64,000 bases of DNA from Streptomyces sp. Mut1. GTDB taxonomy: Bacteria; Actinomycetota; Actinomycetes; Streptomycetales; Streptomycetaceae. Made by a program: the position numbers and the translations under genes. The notes beneath the pieces are model-generated. The model was given only the letters and a program-made list of their open reading frames with translations. It ran no database searches and was not told the origin of the DNA. The DNA is taken from the NCBI RefSeq assembly GCF_030719295.1, contig NZ_CP120997.1, positions 5,033,501-5,097,500 of the forward strand. Direction: 5' to 3'. This document shows, one piece after another, positions 45,987 through 54,275 of this stretch; within the stretch, counting starts at the first letter, position 1, and each line of letters begins with the position of its first letter.

Positions 45987-47309
45987 ATGGCCCCACGACC
46001 GGCCGGCCCCGCCCTGACCGGCGGCCCCGACGCGACGACACCGGCGAGCGCACCCGGCCATGTGCCGCCGCTGCCCATCCAGGTGAACGCCCTCCAGGCC
46101 CTGTGCCGCCAGCTCTTCGGCTTCCGGCTCGCCATGACCGCGCTGGCCGCCCCCTTCGCCCTCGCCGGGGTCCACGACGAGCTGGGCAGCTGGCTGGTGG
46201 GGGCGGCGGTCCTCGTCACCGTCATGGTGTCCTACGTGCTGATGCGGGACTGGGAGCGCTTCGGCCCGTTCCTCCTGCGCCACCCCTCGCTCCTCGCCGC
46301 CGACATGCTGTTCGGCGCGCTGCTGCTGTTCGCCGCCAGCCCCGGTTCGACCCTCTCGTACGTCACGGTCTGCACCCCGCTCCTCGCGGGCCTCGTCTAC
46401 AGCTGGCGGGGCGGCGCCGTCTTCGCCGCGCTCCAGACCCTGCTGCTGGCCGCCGCCTACGGCATCAGCGAACAGGACGAGGCCGACGCCACCGCGCTCC
46501 TCATGGTGGGGCTCTGCATCATGGCCGGCGCGGTCGGCGCCACGCTCCGGGGCCTGCTGCTGCGGTTCGGCGCCGCGTCCCAGGCGCTGACCGAGACCCG
46601 GGCGCGGCTCGCCGTCAGCAGGGCGGTGGAGGCGGAGCGGGCCCGGCTTGCCCGCGAGATGCACGACTCCGTCGCCAAGACCCTGCACGGCCTGGCCCTG
46701 GCCGCCGACGGCCTGGCGAGCACCGCCGACCGCATGGACCCGGCGGCCGTCAGACGCCGGGCGGAGCTGGTCGCCCGCTCCGCCCGCCGGGCCGCCGCCG
46801 AATCCCGGGAACTCCTCTCGGACCTGCGCCGCGACTCCGGCCTCGACGGCGGTATCGACCTCGTCGCCGAACTGGCCGCCCGCACCGCCGACTTCGAACG
46901 CCGCACCGGGGTCCGGGCCGTCTTCCGCCGCCTCGGCGACGACCGGGTGCCGCCCGTACCCCACGCCGTCGCCCGGCATGCCCTGACCATCGCCACCGAA
47001 GCCATGGAGAACGCCCGCCGCCACGCCCGCGCCTCCCTGGTGGACGTCTCCGCCGGCCTGGTCCGCGACGTGGTGCGGATCAGCGTGTACGACGACGGCG
47101 ACGGCCTGCCCCCGGGCACCACCCTGGCCGCCCTGCGCCGGGCCGGCCACTTCGGCCTCGTCGGCATGGTCGAACGGGCCGCCTCCATCGGGGCCCGCAT
47201 ACGGATCGGCCGGGGCGGGGCGTCCCGGGGCACGGAGGTCCGCCTCGACCTGTCCCTCGCCGCGATGGACCTCCCGCGTGCGCCGGCCCCCACCGTCCCC
47301 GTTCCCTGA
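45987..47309 (+). CDS. Histidine kinase of the Tad locus
   Basis: 440 residues. Five to six membrane helices (about 45-190), then HisKA_3 LAREMHDSVAKTLHGLALA with the phosphorylated His226, and an ATPase domain (TIATEAMENARRHA; SVYDDGDGLPP; FGLVGMVERAASIGA). GAGGAGGTGA precedes the ATG, one of the strongest ribosome sites here. It is embedded between the platform genes and the pilin gene, so it most likely senses envelope or surface conditions and controls pilus production. Confidence 0.9.
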   Translation: MAPRPAGPALTGGPDATTPASAPGHVPPLPIQVNALQALCRQLFGFRLAMTALAAPFALAGVHDELGSWLVGAAVLVTVMVSYVLMRDWERFGPFLLRHPSLLAADMLFGALLLFAASPGSTLSYVTVCTPLLAGLVYSWRGGAVFAALQTLLLAAAYGISEQDEADATALLMVGLCIMAGAVGATLRGLLLRFGAASQALTETRARLAVSRAVEAERARLAREMHDSVAKTLHGLALAADGLASTADRMDPAAVRRRAELVARSARRAAAESRELLSDLRRDSGLDGGIDLVAELAARTADFERRTGVRAVFRRLGDDRVPPVPHAVARHALTIATEAMENARRHARASLVDVSAGLVRDVVRISVYDDGDGLPPGTTLAALRRAGHFGLVGMVERAASIGARIRIGRGGASRGTEVRLDLSLAAMDLPRAPAPTVPVP

Positions 47310-47325
47310 GAGAGGAGGCCCTGTC

Positions 47326-48231
47326 GTGCCGGACGACATACCCGACGGCCGTTACGGCTCCGGGGAGCAGTGGCCACCGCAGCCGCCCGCCCCGGCCTTC
47401 CCCGCCCCCGCCGCCACCCCGCTGCGGGTCCTGGTCGCCGACGACAACCCCGTCGTACGGGCCGGCCTGACGGCGCTCCTGCACGGCCGCGGCGGCCTCG
47501 TCGTGGTCGCGGAGGCGGGCGACGGCCGTCAGGCGTACGAGAAGGCGGTACGGCACCGCCCGGACGTCGTCCTGCTCGATGTGCGCATGCCCGGGGTCGA
47601 CGGGATCTCGGCCCTGCCGCACCTGGTGCGCCTGGCCCCGGTGCTGATGATGACCTACAGCAGCGAGAGCGCCGTCGTCCGTCGGGCGCTGCGCCTGGGC
47701 GCCGGGGGCTATCTGGTGCACGGCGAGTTCACGGCGGCCGAACTGGTGGCCGCGGTCCGGGACACGGCGGAGGGCCGGGCCCGCTTCACCCACTCGGCGA
47801 GCGGCGCGCTGCTGGAGTCCCTGCGGGAGCGGGCCACCCCGGAGGACGAGGGGCGGCCGCCGCTGCCGGACGGGCTGGGGGCGGTGTGCGCGGGGGCGGC
47901 GGCCCGTTGCCCTGCGGAACCGCACAGTGACGGCCCGTCCCCGCGAAATGCCCCGCCCACGGGGCCATTTGTGGGACATTCAACGTCGAGGTCTTCCGCT
48001 CCGGCCGCCCGGAGCGTGTTGTCGGAGCTGAGTGAGCGGGAGGTGGAGGTGATGGATCTGATCGCGTCGGGCATGTCCAATCAGCAGATCGCCGCCGCCT
48101 GTTTCATCAGTCAGAAGACGGTGAAGAACCACATCAACCGCATCTTCACCAAGCTGAATGTCGGCAGCCGCGGCGAGGCCATCGCCCTATGGCACCGCAG
48201 GCCGCCGGGGGGACCGGCACGGCATGGCTGA
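47326..48231 (+). CDS. Response regulator of the Tad locus, with unusual receiver
   Basis: 301 residues, about 80 longer than usual. A 36-residue proline-rich N-terminus precedes the receiver domain (acidic pair ADDN, Asp85 in VVLLDVRMP). The switch lysine is replaced: the sequence is GYLVHGE where most have GYLLKD. A glycine/proline/serine linker (about 185-235) joins a LuxR-type helix-turn-helix (LSEREVEVMDLIASGMSNQQIAAACFIS). GTG 47326 follows GAGAGGAGG. It should regulate the pilin genes downstream. Confidence 0.88.
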   Translation: MPDDIPDGRYGSGEQWPPQPPAPAFPAPAATPLRVLVADDNPVVRAGLTALLHGRGGLVVVAEAGDGRQAYEKAVRHRPDVVLLDVRMPGVDGISALPHLVRLAPVLMMTYSSESAVVRRALRLGAGGYLVHGEFTAAELVAAVRDTAEGRARFTHSASGALLESLRERATPEDEGRPPLPDGLGAVCAGAAARCPAEPHSDGPSPRNAPPTGPFVGHSTSRSSAPAARSVLSELSEREVEVMDLIASGMSNQQIAAACFISQKTVKNHINRIFTKLNVGSRGEAIALWHRRPPGGPARHG

Positions 48232-48401
48232 AAGCGGAACGCTACCTGGCACGCAACGGCGCAAGTGGGCCCGGAGTTGGGCCCTGAGGCCCATGATGAG
48301 GGGTGTTGTACCGACGTACGTTGCTCACGTCGGAGACACGCGGACTCACGGATCAGCGTCGACCGGTTCTCGGTCGGTCGAACTCGGAGGGGGACATCGT
48401 C

Positions 48402-48635
48402 ATGAAGGACATCGCGCTCAAGGCCGCCGTGAGCACACAGATTTATGTGAACCGCTGGGCGAACACCACCGCCCATCACATGAAGCGCCGCAAGGACAGG
48501 GGCCAGGGGGCGATCGAGTATGTCGGCATCACGATCCTGGTGGTGGCGATCGTGATTGCGCTGATCAATACCAAGATGGGGACCACCATCGCCAACAAGT
48601 TCACGGCGAAGATCAACAAGGTCCTCAACAAGTGA
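48402..48635 (+). CDS. flp: Flp-type major pilin
   Basis: 77 residues, the typical tiny Flp size. A 34-residue basic leader ends DRG|QGAIEYVGITILVVAIVIALI: cleavage after Gly34, then Glu39 and Tyr40 of the conserved Flp motif, then the helix. The mature pilin would be 43 residues. GGAGGGGG precedes the ATG. A 170-bp gap upstream suggests its own promoter, as expected for a subunit made in large amounts. Its stop overlaps the next start (GTGA). Confidence 0.9.
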   Translation: MKDIALKAAVSTQIYVNRWANTTAHHMKRRKDRGQGAIEYVGITILVVAIVIALINTKMGTTIANKFTAKINKVLNK

Positions 48636-49270
48636 GCTTGCGTTTCCACAGTGAATCGGGGCAGGCCGCGCCGCTGTACATCGCAGCGATAGTGGGCCTG
48701 CTCTTCGTTGCGTTGATCTTATTGGCGTTCGGTGAGGCCGATATTCATCGCAACGGCGCCCAGAGTGCGGCCGACGCCGCCGCGCTGGCGGCTGCCAAGG
48801 AATCGCGCAGCCTGCTCGAACCGGATCTGAAGGCACATCTGGCCGACCTCGAATACTTCGACTCGGTGTTCAACACGGCCTTCCTCGGGGGACGCGGTGA
48901 CGCATGCGGGAAGGCATTCGCGTTCGCCGGCCGGAACAAGGCGACTGATGTCCGATGCCGGCCACTGGCCGATGGCAGATGGGGCTACGAGGTCCGTCTG
49001 AAGTCGAGCAAGGGCATGAGTACGAACAGTGTTCCCGGGGTCGGGGGCAAGAAGGCGGAAGCCGTGGCCGTGGCCGTTGTCGAACCTCGATGCACGTTCA
49101 TCCCGGATCCGGACAGTGACCCGGACGCGGTTCCGGATCCGGACGCGGAGGCCGCGCCGATCGGCAAGGTTCGCTGCGACGGCGACCTGGAATGGGCGGT
49201 CGATCCCGAGGACCTGACGTTCATGCCCGACGTGGCCGACCTCTTCTCCGTACGCCTGGCCGAAGACTGA
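48632..49270 (+). CDS. TadG/TadE-like pseudopilin, Glu+5 absent
   Basis: 212 residues from a GTG that overlaps the flp stop. The start SESG|QAAPLYIAAIVGLLFVALILLAF keeps the Gly|Gln site (Gly10) but has Leu15 where the others have Glu. ADAAALAAAKESRS after the helix is the TadG-like TadE_N pattern. The outer domain has four cysteines and an Asp/Pro-rich segment with D-P-D repeats (PDPDSDPDAVPDPDAEA). It is probably a tip or anchor subunit. Confidence 0.8.
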   Translation: MSLRFHSESGQAAPLYIAAIVGLLFVALILLAFGEADIHRNGAQSAADAAALAAAKESRSLLEPDLKAHLADLEYFDSVFNTAFLGGRGDACGKAFAFAGRNKATDVRCRPLADGRWGYEVRLKSSKGMSTNSVPGVGGKKAEAVAVAVVEPRCTFIPDPDSDPDAVPDPDAEAAPIGKVRCDGDLEWAVDPEDLTFMPDVADLFSVRLAED

Positions 49271-49299
49271 CTGAGACTGACCGCAAAGGATAGGGATCG

Positions 49300-49896
49300 A
49301 TGACTACTGGGTACGTGAGGAACGTGCGCCGGGCCGGTGCTACCGCGCTCTTGGTCGCGACGTTGGCCTTCTCCGCGGCGGCGTGCGGTGGCGACGACGA
49401 CGGGGGCGCCCAGGGCAAGGGGGCATCGAACTCCGCGGCGGCGCCCGGTGCCGAGAAGGAGAAGAGCAAATCCGGCGGCGCGGCCACGGAAACCAGTACG
49501 GTTCTGGCAACCGCCAAGGGGGACGGCGGAGTTGAATTGGTCATTAATTCCGCCACGCGCGACTCAGGTGGATTCCTCACCGTGAGCGGCCAGATCAAGA
49601 ACACCGGAAGTGAGGATTACACCACGCCGATCCAGTGGAGCGGCGAGGAGGAGGCGGTGGCGTCCACCGACCGGTCCTTCGCGGGAATGACGCTGGTGGA
49701 CTCGAAGGCGAAGAAGCGCTACTACGTGCTGCGTGACACCGACAACCGACCGCTGACGACGAGCGGATTCGACCCGAGTATCGAGGCGGGTGCCGCTCTT
49801 ACGTTCTTCGCTCAGTTCCCCGCACCCGATCTGTCCACCAACGAAGTCGGCCTGCAGTTCCCCGGCTTTGCCAACACGACGATTGCAATCTCGTGA
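49300..49896 (+). CDS. Secreted lipoprotein of the Tad locus
   Basis: 198 residues. Signal peptide with lipobox-like SAAAC (Cys29 would be lipidated), then a Gly/Asp/Ser/Ala linker and a domain of about 120 residues that looks like an immunoglobulin-type fold (VELVINSATRDSGGFLTVSGQIKNTGSEDYTTPIQW). Outer face of the cytoplasmic membrane. It overlaps the OmpA-domain gene start and might hold the pilus base to the membrane. Role is inferred from position. Confidence 0.8.
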   Translation: MTTGYVRNVRRAGATALLVATLAFSAAACGGDDDGGAQGKGASNSAAAPGAEKEKSKSGGAATETSTVLATAKGDGGVELVINSATRDSGGFLTVSGQIKNTGSEDYTTPIQWSGEEEAVASTDRSFAGMTLVDSKAKKRYYVLRDTDNRPLTTSGFDPSIEAGAALTFFAQFPAPDLSTNEVGLQFPGFANTTIAIS

Positions 49897-50540
49897 TGAG
49901 CGGCGAGACGAGCGGCAGCGTGCGGGCGTCGGCGAGGGGGGCAGTAGCGGTACTCACCGTGGCTCTGGCTTTCAGCATGGCCCTGCCGACAGCGCAGGCC
50001 GACGACAGCCCCTACCCCTCCGCCTCCGCGGAACCCCCGGTCGAAATCGACCCGAAGGACACCGACCTCAAGCTCCCCGAAGGCGCCACCCTCGCCCCGC
50101 CCAAAGTCCTCGACATCAAGTCCGTCATCGAGGATCTCGGCGGCGAGGAGCGGCGTGAGGACACCAACGCGGACATCAAGTTCGCGCTCCAGGCCGAGGT
50201 TCTCTTCGGCAAGGACAGCGCCAAGCTGGGTGCCGAGGCCAACGGGCGGATCAACGCCATTGCCGAGGAGATCAAGAAGCAGGACGCCTCGAAGGTGCGG
50301 GTGTTCGGGTTCACCGACAACCTGGGCTCGTCCGAGCACGGTGACATGCTCTCCAAGAAGCGCGCCGAGGCCGTGCACAACGTGCTGGACGAGGCGCTGA
50401 GCGGCAGCGGGATCACGTTCGAGATCCGGGGCTACGGCGAGGACTACCCGATCGCCAGCAACGACGACGAGCAGGGCCGCAGGAAGAACCGGCGCGTGGA
50501 GGTCTCCTTCCAGCGCGGGGAGAGCGGCGCACAGAGCTGA
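49893..50540 (+). CDS. OmpA-domain secreted protein of the Tad locus
   Basis: 215 residues. Signal peptide ends at about TAQA (residue 36). A linker leads to an OmpA/MotB domain at about 85-205: VLFGKDSAKLGAEANGRINAIAEEI, VRVFGFTDNLGSSEHGDMLSKKRAEAV, IRGYGEDYPIASNDDEQGRRKNRRVEV. The NRR and Asp residues that bind diaminopimelate in peptidoglycan are present. In a one-membrane organism it would tie a complex to the wall. GTG 49893 overlaps the previous stop; ATG 49896 is an alternative. Confidence 0.88.
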   Translation: MMSGETSGSVRASARGAVAVLTVALAFSMALPTAQADDSPYPSASAEPPVEIDPKDTDLKLPEGATLAPPKVLDIKSVIEDLGGEERREDTNADIKFALQAEVLFGKDSAKLGAEANGRINAIAEEIKKQDASKVRVFGFTDNLGSSEHGDMLSKKRAEAVHNVLDEALSGSGITFEIRGYGEDYPIASNDDEQGRRKNRRVEVSFQRGESGAQS

Positions 50541-50546
50541 CCCGTA

Positions 50547-50581
50547 CCGCGCGGCGGCGGCCGGATGCCGCCGCCGCGCGG
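50547..50581. terminator. Bidirectional terminator at the end of the Tad locus
   Basis: 15-bp perfect arms CCGCGCGGCGGCGGC and GCCGCCGCCGCGCGG with a 5-nt loop, 6 bp after the OmpA gene and 3 bp after the reverse-strand gene. Confidence 0.85.
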
Positions 50582-50584
50582 GGA

Positions 50585-52237
50585 TCAGTACAGGCCGTCG
50601 TAGATGTTGAAGCCGTAGCCGATCTGTACGCGCTTGGTGAGCTGGCCGGTCCCGGTGGACGTGTAGCGGTACAGGTCGCCGTAGCCGTTGACGCCGATCA
50701 GGTCGGCCCTGCCGTCACCGTTGATGTCGCCGGGCGCGGCGAACTTGTTGTAGATGTCGAAGCCGTAGCCGATCTTGACGCGTGCCTTCAGCGGCGCGGT
50801 CGCGCTGCCCGTGCCTTCGTACAGGTACAGCGTGCCGTCCTTGGCGACGGCCACCACGTCGGCCCGGCCGTCGCCGGTGAGGTCGCCGGCGCCGACGATG
50901 TGGCGGTACGTCCCGTAGCCGTAGCCGACCTTGATCTTGGCCTCGAACTCGGTGAGGCCGTTGCCCCGGTACAGGTACAGGTCGCCCTTGGTGTCGCGGG
51001 CCAGCAGGTCGCCCTTGCCGTCGTCGTTCAGGTCACCCGGGCCGATCAGGTCGTCGTAGCCGCCCCAGTCGCCGCCGAAGTGGTGGTTCCCGATGTACAG
51101 CTGACCGTCCTGCACCCAGAGGGGCTCGGCCAGGCCGTCGACGTCGAGGGAGGAGACGACCCTCATCAGTCCCGGCTCGACGATGTTGCGGAGCGCGCGA
51201 GGGTAGAACTGGCCGTTGTTCTTGGAGTCGTACCACCACCAGCGGCCGTCGGTGGTGGTGCCCACAGCCTGGTGCTTGCCGAAGTCCGGGTTGCCGCCCC
51301 CGCCGACGAACAGGGCGGCCTTCTGCCATCCGAAGGCGTCGGCGGTCCGCGTCCGGAACGTGCCGGCGCCGGTGGACCGGTAGAGGTACGTGTCACCGTT
51401 CGGCTTGCGGCCCATGAGGTCGCCGTAGCCGTCCCCGTTGAGGTCGTCGACACCCACGAGCTGGTTGTAGGTGTCGAAGCCGTAGCCGATCTTCTTGGGT
51501 GCTTTGAAGGGCTTCGCCGGGTCGCCGGTACCGGCGAAGAAGTACAGGTCGCCCTCGGTGGTGCGGGTGACGACATCGCCCGACCCGTCGCCGTTGGCAT
51601 CGTTGAGGCCGACGATCTGGTCGTACGTCTCCCAGCCCGAGGCCACCTTGACGCCGGGCGCGAAGGGCTCGCCCTCGATGGTGCCGGTGGAGGCGTGGAG
51701 GTAGACGTCGCCGGAGGGCGTGCGCGCGATCAGGTCACCCAGGCCGTCGCCGGTCAGGTCGCCGGGGGAGACGATCTTGTTGTACTTCTGCCAGCCGTCA
51801 CCGGACCAGGTGGGAGGGGAGGTCCTCTCTTCGCCCGCGCTCGGGTACAGCGTGAGCGTGCCCGTCGCCGACAGCGTGAGGATCTCGGGCGGGCCGTCCC
51901 CGTTGAGGTCGCCCGGCGCGATGACGTCCTTGTACATCTCCCGGAGGTCGGTGGCAGGGAGCCAGTACTGGTAGTCCGGGGTGTACGGCCCCGCCTTGAC
52001 GTACAGGTAGCCGTCCAGGCCCCGGTAGATGAGGTCGCTGTCGCCGTTGCCGTTCAAGTCCAGGCGCGGCTTCGCCCCGACGGCGGCCTTCGGGGCGTCG
52101 GCGCCCTTCGCCTCGTCGGCCGAGGCCGGAGCCGCCAGCAGCATGCCGGCGGAGAGAACGAGTGCGGTGCAGGCCGCGATCCGTCTCGCGCGCTTCGAGC
52201 GCGCGAGACCGGAACGGCCGGATATCAAGGAAGACAA
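50585..52237 (-). CDS. Secreted FG-GAP/VCBS repeat protein
   Basis: 550 residues. A signal peptide (LVLSAGMLLAAPASA) ends near residue 40. The rest is at least seven repeats of 60-odd residues, each holding D-L-N/T-G-D-G-x-x-D-L, the calcium-binding loop of integrin-type beta-propeller blades, plus a GYGF/GYGT-Y motif. It would form a calcium-stabilised propeller outside the cell, perhaps for binding sugars or proteins. The start is uncertain: TTG 52237, or TTG 52228 (three codons later), which is better spaced from a G-rich run; no ATG is available. Confidence 0.85.
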   Translation of the reverse strand: MSSLISGRSGLARSKRARRIAACTALVLSAGMLLAAPASADEAKGADAPKAAVGAKPRLDLNGNGDSDLIYRGLDGYLYVKAGPYTPDYQYWLPATDLREMYKDVIAPGDLNGDGPPEILTLSATGTLTLYPSAGEERTSPPTWSGDGWQKYNKIVSPGDLTGDGLGDLIARTPSGDVYLHASTGTIEGEPFAPGVKVASGWETYDQIVGLNDANGDGSGDVVTRTTEGDLYFFAGTGDPAKPFKAPKKIGYGFDTYNQLVGVDDLNGDGYGDLMGRKPNGDTYLYRSTGAGTFRTRTADAFGWQKAALFVGGGGNPDFGKHQAVGTTTDGRWWWYDSKNNGQFYPRALRNIVEPGLMRVVSSLDVDGLAEPLWVQDGQLYIGNHHFGGDWGGYDDLIGPGDLNDDGKGDLLARDTKGDLYLYRGNGLTEFEAKIKVGYGYGTYRHIVGAGDLTGDGRADVVAVAKDGTLYLYEGTGSATAPLKARVKIGYGFDIYNKFAAPGDINGDGRADLIGVNGYGDLYRYTSTGTGQLTKRVQIGYGFNIYDGLY

Positions 52238-52382
52238 AGCCCCCCCAGGGGTTCTCCACGAGTGTCCACCAGCGGGACAGAAGTGGTTCAGGAGTGAATC
52301 AGCTGGTGTTCATATGACCTGCGCCCGCCCCCTTTGGAGGGGGAGGATTCAAGCCGTGCGCGTGGGCTCGTATCAGCCATGT

Positions 52383-54026
52383 TCACCCGGCGTCCGTATC
52401 CCGCACCACCTGCCCCTCGCACATTTCCAGCCGCCGCCCGGTGAACCGGTCACGCATCCGGCGGTCGTGGGTGACGACGACCACCGCGCCCCGGTACCCG
52501 GCCAGGGCTCCTTCCAGCTCCTCGACCAGCGCCGGGGACAGATGGTTGGTCGGCTCGTCCAGCAGCAGCAGGTCGACGGGTTCGCCGACCAGGCGGGCCA
52601 GTTCGATCCGGCGGCGCTGCCCGTAGGACAGCTCGCCCACCTTGAGGCGCAGGTCGGCGGGGCTGAACAGGCCGAAGGACAGCAGCTGTACGGTGTGCTC
52701 CTCCAGGTCCCCGCCGCGCCCGTGGGCGTACGCCTGCGCCACCGTCAGGCCGGCCGGCCACGGCGTCTCCTCCTGTCTCAGATGCCCGACCCGGCCCCGC
52801 GTGTGCACCGTCCCGTCGTCGGGGAGCAGCTCACCCGCGAGCACCCGCATCAGCGTCGACTTGCCGGCCCCGTTGGGTCCGGTGACGAGGAGGCGTTCCG
52901 CGCCGCCGATTCGCAGCGCGGGCACGGAGAGCCGGCCGCCGACCCGTACGCCGTCCAGCTCCGCGGCGACCCGGGGCGCGGCGTCCTCCGCGGTGGCCAC
53001 CCGGGCGGCGAACACCAGCGGATCGGGCGGCGGCGCGACCGGGCGCTCCGTCAGCCGTTCGACGCGCTCCTTCGCGTTGCGGATACGGACCATCGCCCCG
53101 TGCCCCCGGCCCCGCGCCCGGAAACCGCCGTGCCCGAACACGCTGAGCGGCACCTTGCGGGGGATCGCGTCCAGGCGGGCCACATTGGAGGCGGCCAGCT
53201 CCCGGTTGCGGGCCAGCTCGGCGCACCAGTCCGCGTACTCCCGCAGCCGGCGCCGCCGGTCGGCGGCCTTGGCGGCGAGGTAGCCCTCGTAGCCGTTTCC
53301 GTACCGCGTGACCCGGCCCTCCGAGACCTCCAGAATCGTGGTGGTCACCCGCTCCAGGAACACCCGGTCGTGGGTGACCGCGAGCACCGTGCCGCGGTGC
53401 GCCCGCAGATGGGCCTCCAGCCAGGCCACCGCCCGGTCGTCCAGGTCGTTGGTCGGCTCGTCCAGCAGGAGCAGTTCCGGCCGGGACGCCAGCGTCGCCG
53501 CCAGCGCGAGCCGGGACCGCTCGCCGCCCGACAGCGTGGACAGGGCCCGGTCGCGCGCCAGGCCCGGCAGGCCGAGCCCGTGCAGGGCGATGTCCACCCG
53601 GGCGTCGGCCTCGTAACCGGCCCGTGCCTCGTACCGGGCGACCAGCTCGGCGTATTCCTCCAGCGCGGCGGCCTGCCGTGCCCCCGCCGGGCCCCCGAGC
53701 GCGGCCTCGGCCCGGCGCATCCGGGCCTCCAGCGCGCGCAGTTCGGCGAGCGCCGCGTCCACCGCGTCCTGGACGGTGGCCCCGGGCGGCAGGGCCAGTG
53801 ACTGGGCGAGATACCCGACTCCGCCCGGCGCGACCACGGTCAGCTCACCGTTGTCGGGCCGGTCCCGCTCGGCGACGAGCCGGAGCAGGGTGGATTTCCC
53901 GGCCCCGTTGTCGCCGATGACGCCTGCCCTCTCACCGGGCCTGACGCTGAAGGTGACGTCGTCCAGCACGACCTGGTCGTCGTAGCGGCGGGTGACGTTC
54001 TGAAGAGATAGTTGTGCGGTGTGCAT
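52383..54026 (-). CDS. ABC-F ATPase, ribosome-protection type
   Basis: 547 residues, two ABC domains and no membrane part. First: GDNGAGKST, LSGGERSRLALA, LLLLDEPTND. Second: GPNGAGKST, LSYGQRRRIELA (Tyr for Gly), LLLLDEPTNHL. The linker (about 245-330) is arginine-rich and would enter the ribosomal tRNA site. ABC-F proteins of this size relieve antibiotics bound to the large subunit (macrolides, lincosamides, streptogramins, pleuromutilins) or act as translation factors. Resistance is likely but not proven. The 5' region has tandem hairpins. Confidence 0.88.
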   Translation of the reverse strand: MHTAQLSLQNVTRRYDDQVVLDDVTFSVRPGERAGVIGDNGAGKSTLLRLVAERDRPDNGELTVVAPGGVGYLAQSLALPPGATVQDAVDAALAELRALEARMRRAEAALGGPAGARQAAALEEYAELVARYEARAGYEADARVDIALHGLGLPGLARDRALSTLSGGERSRLALAATLASRPELLLLDEPTNDLDDRAVAWLEAHLRAHRGTVLAVTHDRVFLERVTTTILEVSEGRVTRYGNGYEGYLAAKAADRRRRLREYADWCAELARNRELAASNVARLDAIPRKVPLSVFGHGGFRARGRGHGAMVRIRNAKERVERLTERPVAPPPDPLVFAARVATAEDAAPRVAAELDGVRVGGRLSVPALRIGGAERLLVTGPNGAGKSTLMRVLAGELLPDDGTVHTRGRVGHLRQEETPWPAGLTVAQAYAHGRGGDLEEHTVQLLSFGLFSPADLRLKVGELSYGQRRRIELARLVGEPVDLLLLDEPTNHLSPALVEELEGALAGYRGAVVVVTHDRRMRDRFTGRRLEMCEGQVVRDTDAG

Positions 54027-54070
54027 AAAGCCCCCTGTTCCCGGCCCGGCCCGAGCCGATCGGCACGCGG

Positions 54071-54106
54071 ACGCACGGATGCGTGATGGAACGCACGGAT
54101 GCGTGA
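54071..54106 (-). promoter_or_regulatory. Repeated hairpins in the ABC-F leader
   Basis: ACGCACGGATGCGTGA occurs exactly at 54071-54086 and 54091-54106 (20-bp period). Each can fold through ACGCA/TGCGT. More degenerate GGATGTGCG copies continue to 54150. Lying 45-125 bp before the ATG, they may form an attenuator. Confidence 0.4.
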
Positions 54107-54275
54107 GTGCACGAACGTGTGGATGCGCGGATGTGCGGATGTGCGCGAGGAAGCGCGCCTACGGAGCCGAGCTCAACGCAGGCGCACGGGGAATGTCACA
54201 GGGAACCCATGCACATCACGGTAGGAGGAGGGCCGTGCGGCCGCAAGCCATTTTCCCGGGCGGCCGGGGCGCCGT

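Noticed and set aside
54196..54216. Leader peptide MCMGSL before the ABC-F gene
   Set aside because: No ribosome site precedes it and it overlaps a longer shadow frame; not enough to call a regulatory peptide.
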